Of a stretch of DNA of 64,000 bases, positions 1 through 12,246 are shown one piece after another (position 1 is the stretch's first letter; each line of letters begins with the position of its first letter). The notes under the pieces are model-generated. The model was not told the DNA's origin. It searched no databases and saw only the letters and a list, made by a program, of their open reading frames with translations. Location of the stretch: NCBI RefSeq assembly GCF_949628215.1, contig NC_134280.1, forward strand, positions 1,746,501 through 1,810,500, written 5' to 3'. A program made the translations under genes and the position numbers. Source of the stretch: Phalacrocorax aristotelis. Its lineage: Eukaryota; Chordata; Aves; Suliformes; Phalacrocoracidae.

Positions 1-2524
1 GATTATGTGTGTGAAATCCTTAAGGGAAACAGAATGGAATAATAAAGAGGGAAATTTAATCATTTGAAGCCTATTTGTATGTGGCACAGACTGCAGATAT
101 GTTAGAGTTACAGCTGTAGAAACTGCACGGAGGGTAGCTAGGAATCAAAAGTTAACTCAATTTCGTTATTAATTTTTTGTTAAATGTTAAAAGAGGTGTT
201 GAAAAATACACCTAATGAGTCAAAACTTACCAGAATATACAAGAAAACCCACACCACAAATGTGAAACAATGTAGATGTTGATTTCCTCGAAGCATACAA
301 CACATTATTAAAAAAATTCATCACTAAATTAATTCCCCATGCTGTAGCCAGTAAGCCGTTCTGCATCGCTTGGTACTTATTTTTGTTTTCTACAATTCTG
401 TAACAGCATATGTAGGTTTATAGCTATGGTGATAAACAGCACCGTAATATTAATAAATATTTTCAAATAAAAATCTACCATGATTTAATTTCGATAAATC
501 AGGAATTTTCAGAACACCACAAGCATCTGGGGACACTGCTCACTAACGGTGGTTTTCTACAACTAGTTGGAGAAGTCTTGCAGTCGGGGGTCATCCAGTA
601 CAAACACGTATCGTACGAGGCCTGCTCCCTATCATGGCAATTCATGCCATCTCTCCAGCACCACCGCAGTGGCAATTACTCCTGAAGATACCGCAGTGAC
701 ACCTGGAACGCTCAGCCCGACTACGTAACTGTAAACTTTTGCCTACGCAGAAGCCCGTGAAGTCATATTTATACCGCTTTAATAGGCCCAAGTCATATGA
801 ACAGAAAAAAAATGAAAAAAAAGAAGCTGTTTAAGGTTATCCAGAGCTAATGCATACATATATGCACATACACACACGAGTATATGCATATAAACTGACA
901 AATTAATTGGGTATAAAATGGTAATGCAAAGGAGCATTACTAATGCAACTTAAGAGCCGAAAAATACATCCCAGAAATTGACACTGAATTCCTGGAGTTC
1001 TTCAACATTTCTGTCAAAATATCAACTTTTAAACATAGCAATAAAGCTCTAAAATGGGAGGCATTTTTACCAGCTTTTCCTGAGACATCTTGATGGATCT
1101 TATTACCACCCCTAACAGTACACAGTGTACAAACACCTGACAGATCAGAATGCTGGAAATCACTCTCCGAGTTTGCCTTGGCAGTTTTTCTGCAGGGGTT
1201 CATAGAGACAGAGAGCAGGAGGTCATGGACCTTCTGCCATCCCACGCATGGTCTCATTTTTTCCCCAGAGTAACTGTAGGTACCTTATACCTTCATGGTA
1301 CGAGGTGGTGTTGCTGCAGAGTGGTTGTGCTAGCCTAAGGGTGGAGAGTAAGCAGATAGTAATATCTCCAGCTACTGAAAAATTGCAGAGAAACCAGGTT
1401 CAAGGCAGTACCTGGAATGTCCTCGGAGTCACTGGGGATACTTACTAATGGCTGCTCTGAAACAAAGAGGGCCTTTAGGTCTGTTGGCCAAGAAAGCATG
1501 GAACATAAAGTTCAATTCACACAAACAAATCTGATTTGGTTTCATGTCAAAATAACATATAGTCAGCAAGTTGTGAATGACCTTAGGTTGACACCTTAGG
1601 TTATTCTGGGGCCATTTGTGACGGAGCCCTGCACCAAAAGGCGTTGCAAACCCAGTTGGATCTACTTCTTAAGCAAAAGTAATAAGTTTTTACTTAACTT
1701 GAAATATCAACAAGATATGAACAAAAGAGGAACAGAAGGTTGGATGAATGCAGGCTGAAGAGAAAAAGACAACGACTGGGAGTAAACATTTTTGTAAAGA
1801 TACGAGACAAACCGAACCGTAGATAGCAGTGGTAGCAAGGAAGAGGAAGTAGAAGGGAAGGAAAAGGCTGATGTGCTCCCCAGAGAGGAGTTGATAATTG
1901 GCCAGTGGAGAGAAACGAAAGTGGGGAAGAAGGTAAAGACAAGTGAAGGGCAAAAAACCTCACCATGATCTTCCAAAAACATGCCTCATCAGCCAGAGAC
2001 AGAAAGGCTGTCTTTAGAAAAGAAACTCGGACATGAAGAAATCACAGTAGGAGATAGAGAAATCCCCAAACGCCTAACCTAGATAGGAAAACTGCAACTG
2101 AGCATGAATGAGTCAGAACAGCAGACAACAAAAATAAAGACAAGACAGAATTCTGCTGATCATTTCTTTTGACATTTTTAGTTAATGAGTCTTACACTTG
2201 GGCTACCATATGGTTACCAGTATATTTTCTAAATCCTATGGAGCCTATGGCAGAGCGCCTGCATGAGAAACGGCAGGCGATAGCACATCTTGGAGACCCA
2301 TTCTTAGGCCACATTGCTAAATAAAATTAAGCTCTCCAAACAACTTCAGGTGCTCCAGTGACCCTTGTCACTGGTCAATATTAATTAATTTGCAGCACCT
2401 TTTTACAACTTGTCCAAGAAGTCTATGCTATAGCTAAAATTTTAATCAGTCTGTCTAAGTTTGCCATGTCAAAGAAAACAGAGCTAGCCAGATTCATCTG
2501 CATAGATAGATTCTATTGTCTTTG
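1..2524. other. Gene-free AT-rich flank
   Basis: I see no gene here. Open frames are all 105 codons or shorter and resemble no family I know. The + strand between about 1690 and 1900 is purine-rich, which is why several minus-strand frames stay open there together. A short alternating TATG/CACA tract lies near 855-895. No mobile element was recognised. Confidence 0.6.
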
Positions 2525-2570
2525 GAATCTTTTAGGATGGAAAAGACTCTTAAGAACATCAGGTCCAACC
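2525..2570 (-). mobile_element. CR1 LINE 3'-end remnant
   Basis: Read on the minus strand, this ends like the conserved CR1 3' tail: a GGTT/GGACCT-like block, then CTTAAGA and TTTTCCA, then a degenerate ATTC. On the + strand it shows GAATCTTTTAGGATGGAAAA followed by a 'GGTCCAACC' block. Only about 45 bp match, and the sequence beyond 2570 is no longer recognisable. It is an old, heavily 5'-truncated copy with no coding capacity. Confidence 0.5.
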
Positions 2571-2962
2571 TTAATAAACAATTTTCTAAGCAGCTTCTTG
2601 ATGAAACAGTTGCATCAAGTGAAGTGCATCAATCGCGTGATCCCAAGGCAGTGTCCTTCATCGCATTATGAATAGTGCCGCACACCACACGTGATTTAAA
2701 TACATTTTGTGACACGACTAAAGCACATGGTCAGCATGTGACGGAGAGATGCGTGACCTGGGCAAAAGGCCTCGCCATGTCATAGGACATGCTGGCCTTG
2801 GCATCGCCGCGTGGGAACAAGCACTTGAATTTTGGATGGGGGAGTTCGGCGCCACCCCTTACACTTCTGAGCAATATAAAGCATTATAAACAATCACAAA
2901 GAGGATCACCAAAGACCAGCATCAATACTTCTCACCTTTTTTCCCAAATATAATACAGATAG
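2571..2962. other. Gene-free spacer between CR1 fragments
   Basis: No ORF, RNA gene or repeat was recognised. Part of it could be the decayed body of the CR1 remnant to its left. Confidence 0.5.
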
Positions 2963-3655
2963 GAGAATCATTAAGGTTGGAAAATACCTCTAGAATCATC
3001 AAGCCCAACAGCCAACCCAACACCCCCAGGCCTCATAAACCATGTCCCCAGGTGCCACGTCTGCACGGTGGTTGAACCCCCCCAGGGACGGTGACTCCCC
3101 CACCTCTCTGGGCAGCCTGTGCCAGGGCCTGACCGCTCTGGCAGGGAAGGCATTTCCCCTCATCTCCAACCTAAACCTCCCCTGATGCAGCCTGAGGCCG
3201 TTCCCTCTCACCTGTCCCTGGTGACTTGGGAGCAGAGACCAGCCCCCCCCTCACTCCAGCCCCTCTCAGGCAGCTGCAGAGAGCGAGAAGGGCTCCCCTC
3301 AGCCCCCTCTTCTCCAGGCTAAACCCCCCCAGCTCCCCCTCAGCCGCCCCCCAACACACTTGTGCTCCAGACCCTGCCCCAGCCCCGCTGCCCTTCTCTG
3401 GACACGCTCCAGCCCCTCAAGGCCCTTCTTGTCCCGAGGGGCCCAAACCTGAGCCCAGCATTCGAGGTGGGGCCTCCCCAGGGCCGAGCACAGGGGCCCC
3501 ATCCCTGCCCGGCTCCTGCTGGCCACCCCAGTGCTGACACAAGCCCGGGGGCTGGTGGCCTCCGTGGCCACCCGGGCACTGCTGGCTCATGCCCAGCCGG
3601 CTGTCAGCCAGCACCCCCAGGGCCTTCTCCGCCGGGCACTTCCCAGCCCCTCTGC
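2963..3655 (-). mobile_element. CR1 LINE, 5'-truncated, minus strand
   Basis: The reverse complement reads as the end of CR1 ORF2 plus the 3' UTR. The encoded peptide includes the CR1 hallmarks [20 protein letters not shown] and GLERVQRRAAG..GLEHKC, which lie downstream of the reverse-transcriptase catalytic core. The 3' UTR has the usual 'AGGCTGCCCAGAGAGGTGGG' block, and the end at 2963-2995 carries the GATGAT..TTTTCCAACCTTAATGATTCT-type tail. About 690 bp survive of a 4.5-kb family. Endonuclease and RT core are absent, so it cannot move itself. It nearly matches the + strand copy at 49944-50520: I found one difference in each of two 60-bp blocks compared. It is therefore one of the youngest elements here. 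Confidence 0.93.
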
Positions 3656-6600
3656 CCCAAGATGAAGTAGCACAAGCATGACCAGAAAGGATGAGTTAAT
3701 AAGCAGGACTGAACCATCTGCACTAGGAAAAGTTTCATCAGAGAAGACAGAGCCAGGCTGCACAAAGGGTGAAGCAATTACCAAAATGCCAGGGCCACAC
3801 AGACAAGCAAGCGCCATAAGGATTTCTAACCTCGGTGGCTGGTTAAAAGGAGCGCTGCAGCTTTCTTGGAAACTGTGCCCTTTGGGACAGCAATCCCAGG
3901 GTCAGAGTGCAGCATTTAGGAAGGAGACTTGCCAGCAACCAAGAAGTTCAAAATTATTTTCTTTTCTTTGCCTGGATTTCAAACTCCAGCCCTGTTGGCT
4001 ATGGTATTTCAAGCAGAGGCTGGGGAACCACAGCATCTCCCCGGGGTGGGCAACCTGAGCCAGCACACAGGGCTTGGCACTGGGTGTGGAGAAGGAAGAC
4101 AGTGCAAATTAGCCACCGTCAGCTTTAATAAAAATATATGTGTTAAAAGCCATTTGCTGTGGGATTATAGCAAGTTGGCAGTGCGGGTTTCAGCTCGGGG
4201 AATTTGGAGTATGTAAGCCTATGGTAAGCCCTGGCAGGGGATGAGGGTGCTTCCCAGCCCTGGGCATTAGGGTGCAGCTCACCCTCGACCGAATTGCATG
4301 TCAGGACAAGGCAAGCAGGACTTGGCCATGCTGCCTGGTCGCCTTTTCCTCGGCTGGACAACACAGGAGTGTCTGCAAGGAAATAACAGAGCACACTTGG
4401 TCCAAACCCAAGAGGTCCTATGTAAGGTATACTCCTACTACGCATCCAAATATATATTTGTAAAATAAGCCGCCTTTCTTTCACATTCCTTGCCCTTTCT
4501 AAGCTCTAGCAGATGGACTTGATTAAAATAACGTTGCTTTGCTTGGGAGATGGATGCAACTATAAAAATGGATGGTTTGGGGAAGTTATAATGCAAATAA
4601 ATTTTTTGCAGTGCCTTAGAAAAATCCATTAGCTAAATATTTCCACCTCTTCTGTTTTATAACCCATAAGCCATATTCTTACTAAAGAAACTATAAATTA
4701 TTGCATGAAACGCAATTACAGAACATAGTGTTTGTGATACTGATTTGTGATCAGTAAAACAGGGCCATTCATCCTTCTACGAGACAACCCGAACAATAAT
4801 GGTAAAAATCTAACAGCTTTCAACAATCGCATATTTCTCAGAGAAGTGAGCAATGTTTGAGAGACTCGTCTGCAGGATCAACGGAGCCACTTAAATCACA
4901 CTGAATCGCTCATCTAGGAAAGTAGAAGTTCCCCCAAATCCCATCGCTTTTTACCAAAGTCAAAGGAGTTCTCTGAATAACAAACACTAAAGCCGTAACA
5001 CTTTCAAAATACACCTTTCCACGAACACACATCGAGGTTAAAATTTCAAACGCTTCAGGTCTCGCTTTCATGTGGAAGAGGGGTTTGGCAACGCGTGTTA
5101 GAAAGGCAGCTACCAATGAGGTAACCTAACAAAGCAAAGGGTCGGTTAATGCCATTTTTATGAAGGCTAGCACAGAGCACGTTTAGGAGCGGTAACTTTG
5201 TCTTCCTTGTTCACAAAGCTTTATTATAAAACAGGAAGTATTTTGAAGAGAAATGAAAATTCTTGTAGGAATTGCTTAGCTAAAAAGGAAGAGATTATAC
5301 AGGTTTTTTTTTCATTAAGCCAGAGCAAACCTGGTCAAAATTTAACTTCAAAACTCTACGACAGTTTTTCTTGGAGAAAGATACATAGGAAAAAACCTTT
5401 TCAGGCAATGCTCTACTACAGGTCACTTGAATACATTCGCTGTGCAGCAAGTAATTTTGAACAAATAAATCCATCCATGCCCTAAAATGAGATCTGCATT
5501 TTCCAGACATGTTTTTTCACTGCGCGTGGTTTGACCCCACTCAGCAGTACACGGGACCTGCTCCACCACCACTTCCCACAGCAGTAAAAAGCTTCTCAGT
5601 GCAGAGCTCAATTCACTAGACGTTAAAAAATAAACAGGCTGCCTTCATGAAATGTTCTTGTGCTGGAGGCATCCTCCTCGCCAGGAGGCTGAGTGAGGTG
5701 CTACTGCCCATCGCTGTAGCTCGAGGCGGTGGGTTGTCTCTCCTGACCTCATTGGTACATGAAAGCTTCTCTGACTGCGCTATTTTTGGAGTCAAGCATC
5801 TCGCTCGCTCCCCTGATAAAAGAAGACCACATATACTGAGCTTGCCTTGTCAGAGATCCTTGGAAACCATCTACATGGAGACTGCTTGGGTCCAAATCCA
5901 GGGGGTTTAACCCACCTGCCCTACCCTTTCTTCCCAGGTCACTCAGGACCACTTCAGTTCCTCATCCTAAAGCTCCCTTGACCCAGTTTGCTGCCACGGC
6001 CCCAGAACAGGGTGGGAAACGCTGGTCGGTGAGCCCCTGAAGCCACGTGCCCCAGCCTCCGGAGGTGTCCCGGGGCTGGATCAGGCACGCCTGGCTGAGC
6101 ACTGCAACCCTCCCAGGAAGCCATCTAACGGCTACTTGTGGTGCTTCACAGGAACAAAAGGTTGGATTTTTGTGAGCCAGTAAATAACTGTTGCACACAT
6201 GTTAAGTTCCGTTAATTGAGAAACAAAACTAGTTATAATAATTTTTAAAGTTCTTTTGTCTAATTTGGCAGGTTAGGTTTTAATTTTTTAATGGAACATT
6301 TTAAGAAATGGTGGAGAGAGCAAGGCTTAGTGTATTTGGTAGCACAATTTATAAATGAAAGCATATTACATGTCATAGACATGACTTTTTTCATTTACTG
6401 GTCTGCAAAAAGCCAAATGTTTGTTTTGATAATTGGCCTTTGCACAAAAAAAAAAGGCATTAAGTCAGAAGTGGTGAATTATTTATAAGACCTACTTTAA
6501 TGTGATTATTCTCTGAGGGCCTTAAAGTTTCAGGCATGGTGCTGGTTTTCATTAGTTGCTGTGACCCCTGTAGTGTCTCAGATCTGTGAGGCTGCTTTTC

Positions 6601-9600
6601 CTTCTCATTTTTACCCACCATGCCCCCAGGCATCAGCCTCCCACCACACCAGTTTGGGGCACCGATTGCACTGGTGGTGCTGGGAAGGGGCTCCCCTCCG
6701 GTGCGGGGATGCGTTTCATGCTGCTCGTGAAAGCCTAATGCAGAGCCTTGCATTAAACCACAGTTCGTGGCTTCTCCAGGAGAAGAGTGAAGGCTCTTAA
6801 GGTGATGGGAAGCACCTCAGTCGTAGCTACGGTACTGCAGCTTCTGCTAGAAGGTGCTGGGCTGGTGCTCAGCCTCCTCACCTGGCATCTCCACTGCTGC
6901 TGCTTCGTGGCTTCTAGTATTTAAAATTAACTATTATTCCACAGCAAGCGTGTTCTGAGCCATAACCAGGTTATTAGTACCATAGCTGAGCATAAAGACA
7001 TCTGTAGAGCTGTGCACAAGTGTCCTGCCCCCAGGTATTGTGTGCAGAACAAATAAAATAGGGTGAAAGGCAAAGAGATCGTGTGCAATTAGCACCTAAG
7101 AATTGAGAGACCAAAGGGTCCTTCAGTTCCATCTCTTCTAAGGGAAAAAACAGCTTTTTACGCCACAAAAGTGGGGAGAAGAGACAGCAGAAGGGGTGTG
7201 GAGGGGAGAAAGAGGAAGGGAAAGCAGAGTGAATGAATTCTGCGAAACTGAATTTTTTTTTTCATTGCGTTGGTTCCTATCAGGCTAAGCAGCGTTTTGG
7301 TGGGCAATGATGCCATTTTTGGCGAAAGGCTGCCAGTGGCAGCACGCTGAGGTTGCAGAATTTGGGCCCCAAGAACAATTTGACCTTTTCTCTCTGTTCT
7401 TGAAAGCGTACCGCTGCGGGAATACACAGCGCCCTTCCCACTCTTCTTCACGGCAGATTTCTGTTCGAGTCCTCCTAAAAGCTGTCTGCAGGCGCTTTCC
7501 CCGTGGCGGCTGAGCCCTTTCCGCCGCTGCTGCAGGGACACGTGTTGTCCAGGAGCAGCTTTTCTCAAGGAAGGCTCCAAGCTTGATCCCAGCCGAGCAT
7601 AAGCCCTCCTGGCTTACCCTTAATGCCCCTCGTGACCCTCTTTAATGGATAAACCTTGCCAGGTGACGTCTTGCCCTCCTTTTCAGCACCTGCCACCAGC
7701 CCGGCTCTTTGCAGCAGCATCCCCGTGGGTCCAGGCTGCGCATCTTGGCTTTACCAGAGAGCCCAGGATGGGTCTGCCTCCCCCTGAACCCCCAAGTGCA
7801 GTCTGCCACTGGTTATACTGGTTTAGGCTGTGGTTGCTTTTGGGGGATACAACAGGGTCTGGTTGCATGCAGGGGAACGCTCTCGCCTGGGCATTAAGCA
7901 AGCCTGCTGCCGCGCAGCACAGATGACAAAGAAATGCACAGGTTACATTTTAAAACATACTGTTTAAACATTAAGGTTTCCTTGATTTAATTTTTAAAGC
8001 TCTGCCAGCATGTAACAGTGCAAATCTTGTGCTGAGGTCCTGGAGTTTTTATGTTCATATTTAATATTTATTTCCACCGTGTCTGATGTTTTGCTTGTTT
8101 GAGCATCTTCCTAATTTTTGTATCCCTTTCTGGGCCATGACTTTATTTCTTTACAGGAGCTGGTTACTCTCAACCTTAAAATATTTCTATGTCTATTCTA
8201 AATTTACGAAGACAATGAAGAAAAATTAATGTTGTGGAAATTGTCTCCTTTACAGACTATTTCTTAGAAAGATGCTTTAGTCTTTATACACATCTCGCAC
8301 AGTGCAATCCCTGGTAAGCAGGAAATATTAGCTGTCTCAGTGTTCAGCAAGAGCCATCTCCACAGCCCTGATGCAAAAGGTCTTCGCGGGCATGCCGGCA
8401 CACTTTGGGACCTGGCTGCAAAGCAGCAGCGCCAGTTCCCGAAGCAGAGGTCCGGGTTGCTACACCATCGCCAGAAAGTGGCAAAATCCCTCGCCCTAAG
8501 GCTGTGAATTACATCTCTAACTCCAGGCACTGACGGGTGTTTTCCCGGGGACTACGGAGTGTCAGGGAAAGCTCGCAGGGTGCTTACTGCCCTGGGAGCC
8601 CACCGCTGCAGGCGAGGGGCAATGCATCTGCAGCAGCACGGCGCACAGCTTCAGCTTTACAGCCTGCTCTGCAGAGCACACAGCACCGTGCTGTGCAGTT
8701 AAAACTAGGGGGTTTGAAAGATGTTCTCGTCCTGGATTAAAGCCTGCGGCTCTGTGACTGTTCCTGTATCACCTCAGGTCCCCGAGCAATCCCTTCCTCC
8801 TCCATGCTCTCCGTCATGCTGGGAGAGTCCACTCCAGCACCTGAAACGCTGTCTCATGTTCTCCAAAGGTTCCTTTTCCCCTAACACTCTGGGAAGCCCA
8901 CCCTGCTGAACCCAAAAATAAGACTGCAAATTAATATTGCCTCGCCATCATAACATTGGCTTCTGCCCTGGGGAGTGCTAGTGCATATTAAAAATCCTTT
9001 TTCCATATATATTCCAGAGGGAAACAGAGGTAGTGAGGCTTTAGGGGTTATTTTTAAGTCTGTCAGCCCTGAGACCTGCTGTTCATCTGACTCTGGGTTC
9101 TGGCATGCTGGTCCCCAAAGTAACCCACCTCCAGAATATAGGATGCATTTCTTTGTCAAATTACAGCCTCTGCTTTGGGTGAAACCCTTGCCAGTCTGCA
9201 ACTAAGCAAACCAGGATGAAATTTTTAGGGGAAAGATGGCCGGCCCCTGGGAGAGGCTTCTCCCCTTTCCCTTTGCTTTGCTTTTCTCCCCCAAAGGTAA
9301 CTCTCCCCATCACAGCTGATGCGTGCCCTCAGCTACCGAGCCTGCAAATACAGCTTGGTGTGTGTGAGCCCATCTCAGCAGCCTCAGCTCAGCCCCCCCA
9401 GCCCCCCAGGGGCTTCACTGGTGCCAGCCACCGAGCTCTCGCAAACATGCCCAAAGCGTCACCGCTGGAGCTGCGGGTACCCAAAGTGGAGCAAACAGGG
9501 TCAGAAACTGGGAGCAGAACAGCTACATCACAGGACCCACAATAATTAGCATTGCTGAATTAAATGCTGAGGATTAACCCTGCTAATCAGGGCGGGCACA

Positions 9601-11814
9601 GCATTGCACTGATACAGCCTGACTCCGTCGGGGACTTGAATTAATATCTTTCTATGTGGGTAAGTCGTTCCCTCCACTCAGTGCCCCTAATCTCCTTGTT
9701 CATCTGTGCCCAGCCTGAGATTCTTACAGTCGCCTCGCTCTGCCATTTGGCTTATTTTTCTTTGCCAAATAGCAATTATTGCATGACTCAAAACCAACAT
9801 TTCTAGAAAGCTTGAAGAGCTTCAAATGCAAACCAAGAAATGGCCTTAGGCCAGCACCAAAGTCAACACAAACCCCAAGCGAGAGCACAGAGGACCGATG
9901 CCTCTGCTCGAGCTGCCACTCCGTGATCTACCGCCGTGCGATTCCCACAGAAGCCCAAGCAACAAAGTTTTATTGGAATGACAGCCACACAGAGCACATT
10001 TGATTCACACCAGGCGTACATCCAACTGACAGCAAGTGCCAACCGGAGAGATGCTCTAACGTATGTCATAACACCTAGTCCACATACAGAGAATTTGGTA
10101 AAATCAAACCCAGAAGATTTACGCTGTAGGTGCTCCTGCGCATGTCTAGTGATGGAAAAGCAGCAGCAACATGAGACTGGTGCGATCAATCAAGCAGCAC
10201 AGCTCGTGTGTCAAATATTCGTGATTGCTGCTAAGTGTAAATAGAGATTATTTTAAAATAACAGTGACTAAGCTAATGAAAATCCCATGAATTGCTGTCA
10301 GCGGGTGAGCTGGCTGCAGCGTTCGCCCAGTTTACCATGGACTAACAAGTCAAACCACGCACCAGGCCTCAGCATCCCCACGCCAACGGGGCCACGCAAG
10401 GAGCAAGGTCTCCAGCAAAACTGGATTTGAGGATTTGATGGGAATTAGTTATAAGCGTGCACTGGGGAGCCGAGGTCTCCCGCGCTGCCCAGCTCCAAAG
10501 GCTGGCGGGTTAAAAACAAAGATTAAAAAAGCAGTTTCTTCTTCATGGTTGTACAATGTCCTGCAGCTCAAGAAGGAAACTTGGTTTTATGCCAACATAA
10601 AATCGCTGTCATAACCATGGCAAACAAAGGAGTATTTGCAAGATCACTTTTGGAAATGACTGATTGACTGCCTTTATTTTTTCCCTTCCAGTAGAGACAA
10701 GCAATATCCCAGCTTATGGGTTCTGTAAAATATTATCCTCAGAAATGTAATCTTTTTATGGGATTAGTATTTCCTATCTTTGTGGAAATGAATATTTTTA
10801 GTGTAAAATATCCCACAAATGTCTGGCTCGTCTCAGCACAGAAGAACAATCAGGCTTCTTGAACTAGGCAGTATTTTAGAGGGGTTTCTTCTCTCTGCTC
10901 AGATCAGTTTCAACCAAGTAAAAATCTTTTCCAGAACATAATACTTTCTGTACTGAATATCCTTCATGTGATATTGCAAGTACAAAATCATAAATAATAA
11001 TTTTTTTAAAATTACTTTCAATAACACAACTGACAACACACTCCAGAAAGTGCTGTGATAGCCACAGAGCCATGGATGCTGGTTCCCGATGCCAGATGCT
11101 GGTCTCCCAGCAGAGCCGACAGAAATCACAAGAGATGCTCCGGAGGGGGCTCAGAGCAGGAGCTGAGCTCAGCTGAGCCAGGATACCCATTTTATTTTTA
11201 TTTTTCTTTAACAGTGGCAAGTACTAGGACTCCTTCAGCAGAGACCAGGCTTTCTGGTGTGCTGCACAAATCATTTAACTAATTATTCATTGACTGTCTA
11301 ATCAATCCTGATTGAATTAACTGATAGCTACAGCTTGAAAGAATAAAGGTAAGTAGTGAGGACACAATACAGATCATTATGAGCATTGCTGAGATCAGTG
11401 ACTGCAGCTTAATTCGGCTGTGAGCTTTGGTTGAAACAGTAAGATACCAAAGAGGAAGGCCCAAGAGAAGGTACTTTGGTGTTCTGTACAGGCACATAGC
11501 AAAAAAGACACCCTCAGCAAGGAGAAGCGGTAATTATTATTTAAAGTGGGTGCCTGCAAACCCAGAGCAAGCCAGCACCGTGCTGCTGCAGGAAGGGCGG
11601 TCCCGGCAGCAGTTCTGTACCCCCCGTGCCTGCCAGGCGCAGAGCAATGGGGCCGGTTTCTGCTCCGAGGGGCATGGGACGGAGTGGGGACGGGTGGTAA
11701 TCAGGGAAACCCTGGCTGGAGATTTGGAAAGACACATGCAGCAGGAAGGCAGCCAGAAGCTTTCACCTCTCTCTCTTCTGTTATTTTCAATATATTATCA
11801 TTATTATCACTACT
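3656..11814. other. 8-kb gene-free stretch
   Basis: No recognisable gene, RNA or mobile element was found. ORFs reach about 140 codons (7158-7580, minus) but have no family signature and lie in mixed-composition DNA. A short A-run at 6447-6456 and T-runs near 5301 and 7252 are the only simple sequence. AATAAA-type hexamers occur at random density. Unannotated lncRNA exons cannot be excluded. Confidence 0.55.
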
Positions 11815-11961
11815 ACTATTTTTTTATTAAACTGTTCTTATCTCAGTCCACAAGTTTTCTTTCTCTTACTCTTCCGATTCTGTCCCCATCCCACCAGGGT
11901 GGGGGCAGTGGGCGAGCAGCTGGGTGGTACTTAGTTGCTGACTGGGGCTAAACCACAGCAG
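11815..11961 (+). mobile_element. LTR 3'-part fragment, ERVL-like
   Basis: This matches the 3' portion of an avian ERVL-like long terminal repeat: a TTATTAAACTG block, a 'CCACAAGTTTTCTTTCTCTT' block, a CTTCCGATTCT block, and the terminal GCTTAGTTGCTGGCTGGGG..AACCACA-like end. It is a solo, partial and clearly old fossil with no internal coding region beside it. The family is assigned from memory of bird repeats. The LTR identity is firmer than the exact subfamily. Confidence 0.65.
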
Positions 11962-11984
11962 ATGGGGACAGAGTTTAGCAGGAC

Positions 11985-12246
11985 CTGTTGCTACAGGACA
12001 AAGGGTAGTAGTTTCAAGCTAAAACAGCATAGATGCAGACTAGATATGAGGAAGAAGGGTTTTTTATGATGGTGGTAAAGATCTAACACAGGTTGCCCCA
12101 TCCCTGGAAACACTCAACGTCAGGCAGGACGGGGCTCTGAGCAACCTGATCTAGTGGAAGATGGCCCTGCTCACAGCAGGGGGGGTTGGGCTGGATGGGC
12201 TTTAAAGGTCCCTTCCAAACCTTTCAACTCAAACCTTTCCATGATT
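11985..12246 (+). mobile_element. CR1 LINE 3' end
   Basis: It shows the CR1 3' UTR order: 'GACAAAGGGTAGTAGTTTCA', then GACTAGATAT.AGGAAGAA, then CAGGTTGCCCCATCCCTGG, then GGACGGGGCTCTGAGCAACC, and finally GGTCCCTTCCAA with CATGATTCTAAG at the end. The ORF2 region is missing. It belongs to a different CR1 subfamily from the 2963 and 49944 pair, judging by the 'GAGCAACCTGATCTAGTGGA' type of 3' UTR, and looks older. It sits about 25 bp downstream of the LTR fragment. Confidence 0.85.

Noticed and set aside
11427-11951. 174-codon + strand ORF
   Set aside because: Its second half runs into the LTR fragment, and the first half resembles no family.
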